39,133 bases of DNA, from the NCBI GenBank assembly GCA_003220435.1, contig QHSL01000008.1, forward strand, positions 1 through 39,133. The letters run 5' to 3'. Below, in pieces: positions 30,218-38,897 of this stretch. The translations under genes were made by a program, and so were the position numbers. Numbering within the stretch: position 1 is the stretch's first letter; the number at the start of each line of letters is the position of its first letter. The notes under the pieces were generated by a model. The model did not search any database. It was not told the DNA's origin and saw only the letters and a program-made list of their open reading frames with translations. Source of the stretch: Candidatus Rokuibacteriota bacterium. GTDB taxonomy: Bacteria > Methylomirabilota > Methylomirabilia > Rokubacteriales > CSP1-6.

Positions 30218-30997
30218 ATGGCGTCGTCGAAGCGGCAAAGAGCAGGACAGATCGCGGCAGAGCCGAGTATCGAGCTCGGGCCGATCAAGTCGACCCGGAT
30301 CTACGAGGAGATCGTTCGGCAGGTCAAGCAGCTGATCGCGGAGGGCCGGCTCAAAAGTGGCGACCAGCTGCCGCCCGAGCGCGACCTCGCCGAGAAGTTC
30401 GTCGTGAGCCGCACCTCGGTACGGGAGGCGCTGCGCGCGCTCGAGAGCCTCGGGTTCGTGGAGATCCGACCGGGCGAGGGGACGTTCGTGCGCGAGATGT
30501 CGGTCGACTCGCTGGTCGGCCCGCTCGCCCTCGTGATGACGGCCCAGCGCGAGGCGATCGGCGAGCTCTTTGAGGCCCGGCGCGTCCTCGAGCCCGCCAT
30601 CGCCGCGCTCGCGGCGAGCCGGGCCACACCGGAAGAAGTCCAGGAGATGCGGCGGATCCTCGACGACCAGGCTCGCGAGATCGGCGCGGGCAAGACCGGC
30701 CTCGCCCAGGATGCCGCGTTTCACGCGGCCATCGGCACCGCCGCGCACAATCGCGCGATCAGCCGAATCGTGCACGCGCTGATGGACTTGCTCACGCAGA
30801 GCCGCGAGGAATCCCTCAACACGCCCGGCCGGCCGACGCGCTCCCATCAGGACCATCTCCGGATCCTCCAGGCGATCGAGCGGCGTGACGGCCCCGCAGC
30901 ACGGCAGGCGATGCTCGACCACGTGATCGCGGTCGAAGCGCTCGTGCTGGGTACCCGGCCCCGCGGCGCGCGCAACCGCCGCGGCGGGCGCCCTTGA
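30218..30997 (+). CDS. GntR-family regulator, FCD (FadR) subfamily
   Basis: 259 aa. Winged helix at about residues 25-95: LPPERDLAEKFVVSRTSVREALRALESLG is the classic GntR helix-turn-helix. The FCD effector domain (about 108-245) has probable metal ligands Asp165, His169, His213 and His235. FCD regulators sense small carboxylates such as lactate, glycolate or citrate. Position at the end of the oxidoreductase-transporter cluster, plus a FadR-like palindrome at the cluster promoter, suggests it is the local repressor, released by the imported acid. The start at 30218 leaves a 20-residue disordered N-terminus. Confidence 0.85.
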   Translation: MASSKRQRAGQIAAEPSIELGPIKSTRIYEEIVRQVKQLIAEGRLKSGDQLPPERDLAEKFVVSRTSVREALRALESLGFVEIRPGEGTFVREMSVDSLVGPLALVMTAQREAIGELFEARRVLEPAIAALAASRATPEEVQEMRRILDDQAREIGAGKTGLAQDAAFHAAIGTAAHNRAISRIVHALMDLLTQSREESLNTPGRPTRSHQDHLRILQAIERRDGPAARQAMLDHVIAVEALVLGTRPRGARNRRGGRP

Positions 30998-31022
30998 CGC
31001 CGCGGTGACGAGTCCGTATACT
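30994..31022 (+). promoter_or_regulatory. Strong predicted sigma70-type promoter of a short transcript
   Basis: TTGACG at 30994-30999, exactly 17 bp, TATACT at 31017-31022. The best-matching promoter in the window. Predicted start near 31029. Confidence 0.6.
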
Positions 31023-31029
31023 CGCGGCC

Positions 31030-31113
31030 GTGACCAGGATGACTTCGCGCGCACTGGTAGTGGGTCTGATTCTGCTGGCGCTGCCGGGCCCGCCCGGAGC
31101 ATCCGCGAGCTAG
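31030..31113 (+). CDS. 27-residue signal-peptide-like leader peptide
   Basis: From GTG at 31030 (ATG at 31039 is the alternative): basic N-region MTRMTSRA, hydrophobic core LVVGLILLAL, then GPPGASAS and TAG. The ASA-S end looks like a signal peptidase I site, immediately followed by the stop. The GTG lies at the predicted transcription start. It could be a small secreted or membrane peptide, a leader peptide, or the remnant of a secreted protein gene. It is followed by two hairpins. Confidence 0.4.
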   Translation: MTRMTSRALVVGLILLALPGPPGASAS

Positions 31114-31164
31114 CACGACATCGGATGCCACGGGCGGGACGGAGCCCGTGGCGATGAGAATCCG

Positions 31165-31200
31165 AAAGGCCACGGGCGTACGTGCCCGTGGCCTTTTTTT
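31165..31200 (+). terminator. Strong intrinsic terminator
   Basis: AAAGGCCACGGGC pairs with GCCCGTGGCCTTT (13 bp) around a 6-nt loop, followed by a run of seven T (31194-31200). Classic rho-independent terminator, upstream of the ppdK promoter. Confidence 0.88.
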
Positions 31201-31277
31201 AATGCGCGCGGCTTCCGGAAACGTCGAGAGGGGAAGAATGGCGCTGGGCGCGGTGACGGTGGAGAGCCTCAGAAGGT

Positions 31278-31307
31278 TTGACACGGATGCTCGTTATCCA
31301 CTAAGAT
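31278..31307 (+). promoter_or_regulatory. Predicted promoter of ppdK
   Basis: A perfect TTGACA at 31278-31283, 18-bp spacer, TAAGAT at 31302-31307, in a locally AT-rich stretch. Predicted start near 31314, giving a leader of about 35 nt. Confidence 0.5.
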
Positions 31308-31348
31308 TACAAGACTTTTTCGGTCTTCCAGCACGGAGAACCGCGCCC

Positions 31349-34051
31349 ATGACGAAATACGTCTACTTCTTCGGTGGGGGTCACGCCGAGGGCTCGTCCC
31401 TCATGCGAAACCTGCTCGGGGGCAAGGGGTGCGAGTTGGCGGAGATGACCAACCTCGGAATCCCGGTTCCGCCGGGATTCACGATCACGACCCAGGCGTG
31501 GGCGCGCTACAACCGCGCCGGGCGGCGCCCGCCCGAGGGGTTATGGGACCAGGTGCTCGAGAATCTCAAGACGCTCGAGACGACGTCAAGCCTCGGGTTC
31601 GGGGACGCGAGCCGCCCGCTGCTCGTGTCGGTCCGCTCCGGAGCCCGCGTATCGATGCCCGGCATGATGGAGACCGTGCTCAACCTCGGGCTCAATGACT
31701 CGACGGTCCAGGGGCTGGCCACCTGGACGAAGAACGAGCGCTTCGCCTGGGATTGCTACCGGCGGTTCATCACGATGTTCGGCAATGTGGTGTTGGGAAT
31801 CAGACGGGAGATTTTCGACGAGAACCTCGACGCGCTCAAGTCGCGCTTCGGGATCAAGACGGATCCGGAGCTGCCGGCGCAGGAGCTCCGAAAGCTCGTG
31901 CAGACCTTCAAGGACATCGTGGTGGAGCGAACGGGTGGCGCGTTCCCGCAGAATCCGGTCGACCAGCTGCGGCTCGCCGTGGCCGCCGTCTTCAATTCCT
32001 GGTTCGCCAAGAAGGCGATCGAGTACCGGCGCATCCACGACATCCCGGGGGACTGGGGCACCGCGGTGACCGTGATGGCGATGGTGTTCGGAAACCTCGG
32101 CGAGAGTTCGGGCACCGGCGTCGGCTTCACCCGCGACCCGCGCACCGGCGAGCATCGCTTCTACGCCGAGTTCCTGGCCAACGCGCAGGGCGAGGACGTG
32201 GTGGCGGGCATCCGCACGCCCGAGCACATCGACGAGCTCCGGCGCCGGATGCCGGACATCTACGACCAGCTGCTGGCCATCGCCGACCGCCTCGAGCGCC
32301 ACTACAAGGACATGCAGGACGTCGAATTCACGATCCAGGAAGGGAAGCTCTACCTCCTGCAGACTCGGTCCGGGAAGCGCTCGGCCGCCGCCGCCGTGCG
32401 CGTGGCGGTCGACCTCGTCCGCGAGAGCGTGATCGACGAGCACACCGCGCTGCTGCGCGTGCGTCCCCACGACCTCCACCAGATGCTCCATCCGGTCTTC
32501 GACGCCGGCGACAAGCAGGCGGCGATCTCTCGCGGCCGGCTCCTGGCCCGGGGGTTGCCGGCCTCGCCCGGCGCGGCGGTCGGAAAGGTCGTGTTCGACG
32601 CCGACCGCGCCGTCGAGTGGGCCAAGAGCGGTGAGCACGTCATCCTCGTGCGGCCCGAGACGTCGCCGGAGGACGTCGCCGGCATGTACGCCTCGCAGGG
32701 CATCGTGACGGCGCGCGGTGGGCGTACCTCCCACGCGGCGGTCGTGGCGGTGGGCATGGGGAAGTCGTGCGTCGTGGGCGCCGGCGACGTGCTGGTCAAC
32801 GAGGCGCACCGCTCCTTCGAAGCCGACGGGCGCCGCGTGCGCGAAGGCGACATCATCTCGGTTGACGGCAACACCGGCGAGGTCATCCTGGACGGTGTGA
32901 ACACGATCCAGCCCGAGCTCCGCGACGAGTTCCGGGAGTTCCTGGAGTGGGCCGACAAGTCTCGTTCCCTCGGGGTACGCGCGAACGCCGACACTCCCGA
33001 GGACGCGCGCAAGGCGCGGGAGTTCGGCGCCGAGGGCATCGGCCTCGTGCGCACCGAGCACATGTTCTTCGCGGCCGACCGCATCCCGATCGTCCGCGAG
33101 ATGATCATGGCGCCCGACGCGGCGACGCGACACGTCGCCGTCAAGAAGCTTGAACCGTTCCAGCGCGAGGACTTCGTCGGCATCTTCCGCGCGATGGACG
33201 GGCTGCCGGTCACGATCCGGCTGCTCGACCCGCCGCTGCACGAGTTCCTGACGACGCCCAAAGAGTATAAGGAGATGATCGAGGAGCGCGCCCGCCTCGA
33301 CGCGCTCGGCGTGAACGTCGAGCGCCAGCGCGTCCTCGACGACCGGATCGCCAAGATCGAGACGCTCCGCGAGGCCAACCCGATGCTGGGTCACCGCGGC
33401 TGCCGACTCGGGATCACGTTCCCCGAGATCTACGGGATGCAGGTACGGGTGATCATGGAGGCCGCGTGCGCGGTCGCCAGCCAGGGGGGCCGCGTCGAGC
33501 CCGAGATCATGATCCCTCTGACCGGCACGGTCGGCGAGATGCGCCAGACGTACGAGCAGACGAAGAAGGTCGCCGACGGCGTCATCGCCGAGATGGGCGT
33601 ACCGGTCAAGTACCTGATCGGCACCATGATCGAGGTGCCCCGCGCCGCGCTCATCGCCGACCAGATCGCGGAGACCGCCGAGTTCTTCTCGTTCGGCACC
33701 AACGACCTCACGCAGATGACGTTCGGCTACAGCCGCGACGACGTCGCGAAGTTCCTGCCGGACTATCTCCAGAAGGGGATCCTGCCGCACGATCCCTTCT
33801 CGGTGCTCGACCAGGAAGGGGTGGGGGAGCTGATCCGGATCGGTATCGAGCGGGGCCGCCGCGCCCGGCACGATCTCAAGGTGGGCATCTGCGGCGAGCA
33901 CGGCGGCGAGCCCTCGTCAGTCGAGTTCTGTCATCGGGTGAACATGACCTACGTGTCCTGCTCGCCCTTCATGATCCCGATCGCGCGGCTCTCGGCCGCG
34001 CAGGCCAGAATCAAGGCGCGCCACGCGTCGGACGAGAGCTCGCATGGCTAG
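31349..34051 (+). CDS. ppdK: Pyruvate, phosphate dikinase
   Basis: 900 aa, full length. It interconverts pyruvate, ATP and phosphate with PEP, AMP and pyrophosphate. The N-terminal nucleotide-binding domain starts TKYVYFFGGGHAEG; the phosphohistidine is His462 in GGRTSHAAVV. The PEP-binding barrel ends with Cys871 in YVSCSPFMIPIARLSAAQA and has GICGEHGGEPSS. The ATG at 31349 matches the family start. An in-frame ATG at 31238 with a fair ribosome-binding site exists, but the codons between are AT-rich and lie over the promoter. The ilvB start follows 45 bp downstream. Confidence 0.95.
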   Translation: MTKYVYFFGGGHAEGSSLMRNLLGGKGCELAEMTNLGIPVPPGFTITTQAWARYNRAGRRPPEGLWDQVLENLKTLETTSSLGFGDASRPLLVSVRSGARVSMPGMMETVLNLGLNDSTVQGLATWTKNERFAWDCYRRFITMFGNVVLGIRREIFDENLDALKSRFGIKTDPELPAQELRKLVQTFKDIVVERTGGAFPQNPVDQLRLAVAAVFNSWFAKKAIEYRRIHDIPGDWGTAVTVMAMVFGNLGESSGTGVGFTRDPRTGEHRFYAEFLANAQGEDVVAGIRTPEHIDELRRRMPDIYDQLLAIADRLERHYKDMQDVEFTIQEGKLYLLQTRSGKRSAAAAVRVAVDLVRESVIDEHTALLRVRPHDLHQMLHPVFDAGDKQAAISRGRLLARGLPASPGAAVGKVVFDADRAVEWAKSGEHVILVRPETSPEDVAGMYASQGIVTARGGRTSHAAVVAVGMGKSCVVGAGDVLVNEAHRSFEADGRRVREGDIISVDGNTGEVILDGVNTIQPELRDEFREFLEWADKSRSLGVRANADTPEDARKAREFGAEGIGLVRTEHMFFAADRIPIVREMIMAPDAATRHVAVKKLEPFQREDFVGIFRAMDGLPVTIRLLDPPLHEFLTTPKEYKEMIEERARLDALGVNVERQRVLDDRIAKIETLREANPMLGHRGCRLGITFPEIYGMQVRVIMEAACAVASQGGRVEPEIMIPLTGTVGEMRQTYEQTKKVADGVIAEMGVPVKYLIGTMIEVPRAALIADQIAETAEFFSFGTNDLTQMTFGYSRDDVAKFLPDYLQKGILPHDPFSVLDQEGVGELIRIGIERGRRARHDLKVGICGEHGGEPSSVEFCHRVNMTYVSCSPFMIPIARLSAAQARIKARHASDESSHG

Positions 34052-34096
34052 CGTCGTGTCCTGGCGACGGTTGGACCGCTCCAGGAGGACCACGCG

Positions 34097-35851
34097 GTGA
34101 AAATGGCCGGAGCCCGAATCGTTCTGGAATGTCTCAAGCGCCAGGGGGTCGATCTGATCTTCGGTCTGCCCGGCGGCGCGGTGCTGCCCATCTACGACGC
34201 TCTGTACGACTTCGAGGGACTCCGCCACATCCTCGTGCGCCAGGAAGCCGCCGCCGGCCACGCCGCCGAGGGCTACGCGCGGACGTCGGGCCGGGTCGGC
34301 GTCTGCCTCGTCACCTCCGGTCCGGCCGCCACGAATCTGGTGACCGCGCTGCAGGACGCGATGATGGACTCGATCCCGATCGTGGCGTTCACGGGTCAGG
34401 TGCCGACCCATCTGATCGGTAACGACGCGTTCCAGGAGGCCGACAACGTCGGGATCACCCGGCCGTGCACGAAGCACAACTTCCTGGTGAAGGACGGCAA
34501 GGACCTCGGGCCGATCATCCGTGAGGCGTTCCACATCGCGTCGACTGGCCGCCCAGGTCCGGTGCACGTCGACCTGCCCAAGGACGTGCTCGTCAAGGAG
34601 TGGGACCTCGTCTGGCCCGCCCAGGTCCATATGCGGTCGTACAACCCGAACTACGACGGCCACCCCGGACAGATCAAGCGCGCCGCGAAGCTGCTGGCCC
34701 GCGCCAAGAAGCCGGTCCTCTACGTCGGCGGCGGCGTGATCTCGGCCGACGCCAGCGCCGAGCTCCGTGAGCTGGCCGAGATGGCGCAGATCCCGCTGAC
34801 GCAGACCCTCATGGGCCTGGGATCGTTCCCGATGGAGCATCCGCTGTCGCTCGACATGCTCGGGATGCACGGGAGCTACTACGCCAACATGGCGGTCCAT
34901 CACTCCGACGTGCTCGTCGCCGTCGGAGCCAGGTTCGACGACCGCGTGACCGGCCGCGTCGACGCGTTCGCGCCGCACGCCGAGATCATCCACATCGACA
35001 TCGACCCCTCGTCGATCTCGAAGAACATCAAGGTCGACGTGCCGATCGTCGGCGACTGCCGGCGGGTGCTCGTAAAGCTGGTGGAAGCGCTCCGCGAGGA
35101 GCTGCGCGAGGAGCCGGCGCCGGCGATCCGCGAGGGGCGGCGCCAGTGGGCCGCGCAGATCGCGGAGTGGAAACGGGATTTCCCCTTCCGCTACGAGTGG
35201 AGCGACGACGTCGTCAAGCCGCAGCACGTCGTCCAGGAGATCTCCAATGCGACCGGTGGCGAGGCCTTCATCGTCACCGGCGTCGGCCAGCACCAGATGT
35301 GGGCGGCGCAATACTACAAGTTCAAGCACCCGCGCATGTGGTGCACCTCCGGCGGCCTCGGCACCATGGGCTACGGGTTGCCCACGGCGATGGGCGTGCA
35401 GGCGGCCAACCCCGGTAAGCTCGTCATCAACATCGACGGCGACGGGTCGTTCCAGATGAACAGCCAGGAGCTCGCCACCTGCTTCACCGAGGGGCTGCCG
35501 GTCAAGACCGTGATCATCAACAACAGCGGCCACGGGATGGTCCGGCAGTGGCAGCGGATCATCTACAAGGAGCGCTACTGCGCGATCGACCTGCCGGGGG
35601 TCCCGGACTGGGTGCGGCTCGCCGAGGCGTACGGCTGCGTGGGGCTTCGCGTGACGAAGCCGAGCGAGGTGGTGCCGGCGATCGAGAAGATGATCAGCAC
35701 GCCGGCCCCGGTCGTCCTCGACGTCTGCGTCGACAAGGACGAGTGCGTGTTCCCGATGGTGCCGGCCGGCGGCGCCAACACCGACATGATCCTCGAGCCG
35801 CCAACCCGCGAAGTGCGGGACAAGGCCGCCAAGTCGCAGACGGGGTTCTAG
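34097..35851 (+). CDS. ilvB: Acetolactate synthase large (catalytic) subunit
   Basis: 584 aa. TPP enzyme making acetolactate or acetohydroxybutyrate for valine, leucine and isoleucine. The N-terminal domain has IFGLPGGAVLPIYDAL and the catalytic Glu in VRQEAAAGHAAEGYAR. The FAD-binding region includes VGARFDDRVTGR, and the TPP motif is NIDGDGSFQMNSQELAT through NNSGHGMVRQWQ. GTG 34097 has AGGAGG 8 nt upstream; ATG 34103 is the alternative. It abuts ilvN without a gap. Confidence 0.95.
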   Translation: MKMAGARIVLECLKRQGVDLIFGLPGGAVLPIYDALYDFEGLRHILVRQEAAAGHAAEGYARTSGRVGVCLVTSGPAATNLVTALQDAMMDSIPIVAFTGQVPTHLIGNDAFQEADNVGITRPCTKHNFLVKDGKDLGPIIREAFHIASTGRPGPVHVDLPKDVLVKEWDLVWPAQVHMRSYNPNYDGHPGQIKRAAKLLARAKKPVLYVGGGVISADASAELRELAEMAQIPLTQTLMGLGSFPMEHPLSLDMLGMHGSYYANMAVHHSDVLVAVGARFDDRVTGRVDAFAPHAEIIHIDIDPSSISKNIKVDVPIVGDCRRVLVKLVEALREELREEPAPAIREGRRQWAAQIAEWKRDFPFRYEWSDDVVKPQHVVQEISNATGGEAFIVTGVGQHQMWAAQYYKFKHPRMWCTSGGLGTMGYGLPTAMGVQAANPGKLVINIDGDGSFQMNSQELATCFTEGLPVKTVIINNSGHGMVRQWQRIIYKERYCAIDLPGVPDWVRLAEAYGCVGLRVTKPSEVVPAIEKMISTPAPVVLDVCVDKDECVFPMVPAGGANTDMILEPPTREVRDKAAKSQTGF

Positions 35852-36427
35852 ATGCAGAACGGTAACGAGCCCCGCAAGCACACGATCGCGGTTCTGGTCG
35901 AGAACAAGTTCGGCGTCCTTTCGCGAGTCGCCGGGCTCTTCTCGGCGCGTGGCTACAACATCGAGAGCATGTCGGTCGGCGAGACGCTGGACCCGTCGAT
36001 CTCGCGGATGACCCTCGTCGTCCGCGGCGACGAGTTCGTGATCGAGCAGGCGACCAAGCAGCTGCACAAGCTCATCGACGTGATCAAGGTGACCGACCTG
36101 ACCGACGAGAGCCACGTCGAGCGTGAGCTGGTCCTCATCCGCGTCAACGCCGAGCCGTCGAACCGGGCGGAGATCCTCCGGACCGCCGACATCTTCCGGG
36201 CGCGGGTGGTCGACGTCACGCCCGTCTCGTTCGTCCTGGAAGCCACCGGCGACGAGGGCAAGCTCGAGGCGCTGATCGAGCTGCTGCGCCCCATGGGAAT
36301 CCAGGAGCTCGTCCGCACCGGCAAGGTCGCGATCGCGCGCGGCCCGAAGACACGCGTGCGGCGCGTCGAGGCGCCCCGCAAGCCCCGCGTCGCGGACGAC
36401 CCGAGAGTGGTCGGCTTCGCCGATTAA
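35852..36427 (+). CDS. ilvN: Acetolactate synthase small (regulatory) subunit
   Basis: 191 aa. N-terminal ACT domain [20 protein letters not shown], with [11 protein letters not shown], the valine-binding region, followed by the C-terminal activation domain ([19 protein letters not shown]). It confers valine feedback control and full activity on IlvB. The length is slightly above the usual 160-170 because of a basic tail ([12 protein letters not shown]). Its ATG directly follows the ilvB stop. Confidence 0.94.
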   Translation: MQNGNEPRKHTIAVLVENKFGVLSRVAGLFSARGYNIESMSVGETLDPSISRMTLVVRGDEFVIEQATKQLHKLIDVIKVTDLTDESHVERELVLIRVNAEPSNRAEILRTADIFRARVVDVTPVSFVLEATGDEGKLEALIELLRPMGIQELVRTGKVAIARGPKTRVRRVEAPRKPRVADDPRVVGFAD

Positions 36428-36455
36428 CGCTCACGCGAAGAGGAAAGGACACGAG

Positions 36456-37463
36456 ATGCCCGCGAAGATCTACTACGACCAGGACGCCGATCTCGGCCTG
36501 CTCAAGGGCCGGAAGATCGCGATCATCGGCTACGGCAGCCAGGGCCACGCCCACGCACTGAACCTGAAGGACTCGGGGCAGGACGTCGTCGTCGGCCTCT
36601 ACAAGGGCTCGAAGAGTTGGAGCAAGGCTGAGAAAGAGGGCCTCCGGGTGGCGACGGTCAACGAGGCGACCCAGATGGCCGACGTGATCATGATCCTGCT
36701 GCCCGATCAGAGCCAGCGCCACGTGTTCGAGACCGAGATCAAGGGCGGACTCGGCAAGGGCAAGATGGTCATGTTCGCGCACGGCTTCAACATCCACTTC
36801 AACCAGGTGGTGCCGCCGCCCGAGGTCGATGTGACCATGATTGCGCCGAAAGCGCCGGGCCACGTGATGCGCGACCTCTTCACCCAGGGCCCGGGCGTCC
36901 CGGCGCTGCTCGCCGTGTACCAGGACGTCTCCGGCAAGGCGCGCGACATGGCGCTGGCGTACGGCAAGGGCGTCGGCTGCACGCGCGCGGGCGTGATCGA
37001 GACGACGTTCCGCGAAGAGACCGAGACGGATCTGTTCGGCGAGCAGACGACGCTGTGTGGAGGCATCTCCCATCTGATCAAGTCGGCGTTCGAGACGCTG
37101 GTGGAGGCGGGCTACCAGCCCGAGGTCGCCTACTTCGAATGCATGCACGAGATGAAGCTGATCGTCGATCTCTTCTACCAGGGCGGCCTCGCCTACATGC
37201 GCTACTCGGTCTCCGACACGGCCGAGTACGGCGACTACACTCGCGGACCCCGCGTGGTCAGCGAGGAGACCAAGGCCGAGATGAAGCGGATCCTCGGCGA
37301 GATCCAGTCGGGTCAGTTCGCGCGCGAGTGGGTGCTGGAAAACCAGGCGAACCGGGCCGGCTTCCTGGCCATGCGGCGGCGGGATGCCGAGCATCCGATC
37401 GAGGAGGTCGGCAAGCGCCTCCGGTCGATGATGTCGTGGATCCAGCCGCCGCGGATGGGGTGA
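36456..37463 (+). CDS. ilvC: Ketol-acid reductoisomerase, class I
   Basis: 335 aa, the short class I form. NADPH-binding motif [17 protein letters not shown], conserved [13 protein letters not shown], and the Mg-binding acids in [16 protein letters not shown] and [11 protein letters not shown]. It isomerises and reduces acetolactate in branched-chain amino acid synthesis. AGAGGAAAGG precedes the ATG. The stop overlaps the psd start (TGATG). Confidence 0.96.
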   Translation: MPAKIYYDQDADLGLLKGRKIAIIGYGSQGHAHALNLKDSGQDVVVGLYKGSKSWSKAEKEGLRVATVNEATQMADVIMILLPDQSQRHVFETEIKGGLGKGKMVMFAHGFNIHFNQVVPPPEVDVTMIAPKAPGHVMRDLFTQGPGVPALLAVYQDVSGKARDMALAYGKGVGCTRAGVIETTFREETETDLFGEQTTLCGGISHLIKSAFETLVEAGYQPEVAYFECMHEMKLIVDLFYQGGLAYMRYSVSDTAEYGDYTRGPRVVSEETKAEMKRILGEIQSGQFAREWVLENQANRAGFLAMRRRDAEHPIEEVGKRLRSMMSWIQPPRMG

Positions 37464-38092
37464 TGCGCCGGCTTCCCGTCGCGTCCGAGGGTTGGCCGTT
37501 CATCGCGATCCCAGCGGTGATCGCGGCCGGTCTCGCCCTCGGCGGCCGGCGCGCGTTGGCGGCGCCGTTCGCGGCCGCGTCGGTCGCGTCCCTCGGGTTC
37601 TTCCGCGACCCCGAGCGCGAGGTGACGCACGTCCCGGGCGGCGTGCTGGCGCCGGCCGACGGCCGGGTGCTCGCCGTCGACGCGCTGGACGATCCGTTCG
37701 TCGGTCCCGCCGTCCGCGTCGCGATCTTTCTCTCGCCCCTGGACGTGCACGTGAACCGGGCGCCCCTGGCCGGCCTCGTCGTCGGCGCCACGTACTCGCG
37801 GGGGCGATACCTGGCCGCGTACCGCCCCGACGCCGGTGCCGAGAACGAGCGGTGCGTGCTCCATCTCCAGGGCGACAGCGCCCGGGTGACGGTCGTCCAA
37901 GTCGCCGGCGCCGTCGCCCGCCGGATCGTCTGTCGGGTGGGGCCCGGCGACAAGCTCGCCGCCGGGGAGCGCTTCGGCATGATCCGCTTCGGCTCGCGAA
38001 CGGACTGCTGCATGCCTCGGGGGACCGACGTACGCGTGCGGGCCGGCGATCGGGTGACCGGTGCCGTGAGCGTGCTCGGAGTGGTGCGGTGA
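37463..38092 (+). CDS. psd: Phosphatidylserine decarboxylase (short, archaeal-type proenzyme)
   Basis: 209 aa. One membrane-associated N-terminal segment, then APADGRV (Asp66), SPLDVHVNR (His96) and the self-cleavage site FGSRTD (Gly177-Ser178), where the pyruvoyl cofactor is formed. It decarboxylates phosphatidylserine to phosphatidylethanolamine. The ATG overlaps the ilvC stop. The next gene supplies its substrate. This pairing between ilvC and leuA is seen in several phyla. Confidence 0.92.
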   Translation: MRRLPVASEGWPFIAIPAVIAAGLALGGRRALAAPFAAASVASLGFFRDPEREVTHVPGGVLAPADGRVLAVDALDDPFVGPAVRVAIFLSPLDVHVNRAPLAGLVVGATYSRGRYLAAYRPDAGAENERCVLHLQGDSARVTVVQVAGAVARRIVCRVGPGDKLAAGERFGMIRFGSRTDCCMPRGTDVRVRAGDRVTGAVSVLGVVR

Positions 38093-38096
38093 ATCG

Positions 38097-38888
38097 ATGA
38101 TCAGGCGGCCCGGCAAAGGGCTTCGGCGGCGACGCTGGCACGAGCTGCGCGAGAAGCGTCGGCGCGGCATCGTGCTGCTGCCGAGCCTGCTCACCACCGG
38201 CAATCTGTTCTGCGGCTTCTTCGCGCTGCTGCTCACGGTGGAGGGCCGCTACGGCGACGCGGCGCTGGCCGTCTTCGTCGCCATGATCATGGACCTGCTC
38301 GACGGCCGGGTGGCGCGGCTCATGAAAGCGACGAGTCAGTTCGGCGTGGAATTCGACTCGCTCGCCGACGTCGTCTCGTTCTGCGTGGCGCCGGCATTCC
38401 TCGTCTACTCCTACGCCCTCAAGGACCTGAGCCGGCCGGCCTGGTTCGGAGCGTTCCTGTTCGTCATCTGCGGCGCCCTCCGGCTCGCACGCTTCAACGT
38501 GCAAACCGGGACCGTCGACCGGCGCTTCTTCATCGGCCTGAGCACGCCGGCGGCGGCGGGAGTGGTCGCCGCGAGCATCCTGCTGCTCGGCGACGGGCCG
38601 CCGCCGCGGTGGGCCCAGATTGCGCTCGCGGCCGCCGCGGGCGTGCTGGCGCTGATGATGGTGTCGACGTTCCGTTACTGGAGCTTCAAGGAGGTCGATT
38701 TCGTGCGGCGCCGACCGCTCCAGACGCTGCTGGTCGTCGTCCTGGCGATCATGATCGTGGCCACCAAGCACGACCTCTTCCTGTTCGTGTTGTTCACCGG
38801 CTACGCGCTCTCCGGACCGCTGCGGCGTCTGGTCGTCGGACGGTCGCTGACGGTGCCGTCCGAGCTGCCGAGCAAAGAAACGACGTAG
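38097..38888 (+). CDS. pssA: CDP-diacylglycerol-serine O-phosphatidyltransferase
   Basis: 263 aa, about eight membrane helices after a very basic N-terminus (RRPGKGLRRRRWHELREKRRR). The CDP-alcohol phosphotransferase motif is complete: Asp66, Asp69, Gly70, Ala73, Arg74, Gly83, Asp87, Asp91. It makes phosphatidylserine from CDP-diacylglycerol and serine, feeding Psd. It lies 4 bp after psd. Confidence 0.93.
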   Translation: MIRRPGKGLRRRRWHELREKRRRGIVLLPSLLTTGNLFCGFFALLLTVEGRYGDAALAVFVAMIMDLLDGRVARLMKATSQFGVEFDSLADVVSFCVAPAFLVYSYALKDLSRPAWFGAFLFVICGALRLARFNVQTGTVDRRFFIGLSTPAAAGVVAASILLLGDGPPPRWAQIALAAAAGVLALMMVSTFRYWSFKEVDFVRRRPLQTLLVVVLAIMIVATKHDLFLFVLFTGYALSGPLRRLVVGRSLTVPSELPSKETT

Positions 38889-38897
38889 GAGGACCTT

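Larger units (their letters stand above)
31029..31200 (+). ncRNA. Predicted short transcript (about 170 nt) with twin hairpins
   Basis: Bounded by the promoter at 30994-31022 and the terminator at 31165-31200. Hairpin 1 (31127-31152) is GCCACGGGC, 8-nt loop, GCCCGTGGC. Hairpin 2 (the terminator) uses the same two 9-base arms, so the four arms can pair in alternative ways. It may be a small RNA, an attenuator-like leader for ppdK, or a peptide gene with a duplicated terminator. Confidence 0.45.

Noticed and set aside
31127-31193. Twin hairpins considered as a guanidine-II (mini-ykkC) riboswitch
   Set aside because: That class needs two stems directly capped by ACGR tetraloops. Here the loops are 8 and 6 nt, and only one contains ACGG without the right closing pair.
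31238-31348. Upstream in-frame ATG for ppdK with a fair ribosome-binding site
   Set aside because: The extension has AT-rich third positions after the first ten codons, lies over the predicted promoter, and extends beyond the normal MTKYVYFFGG start.
31586-33901. Long open frame on the minus strand (771 codons)
   Set aside because: Antisense shadow of ppdK, with repetitive acidic and basic composition and no domain. The same applies to the minus-strand frame at 33917-36115 over ilvB/ilvN.
34052-34096. T-box or leader-peptide attenuator in front of ilvB
   Set aside because: Only 45 bp after the ppdK stop, with no branched-chain codon run and no hairpin-T-tract pair.
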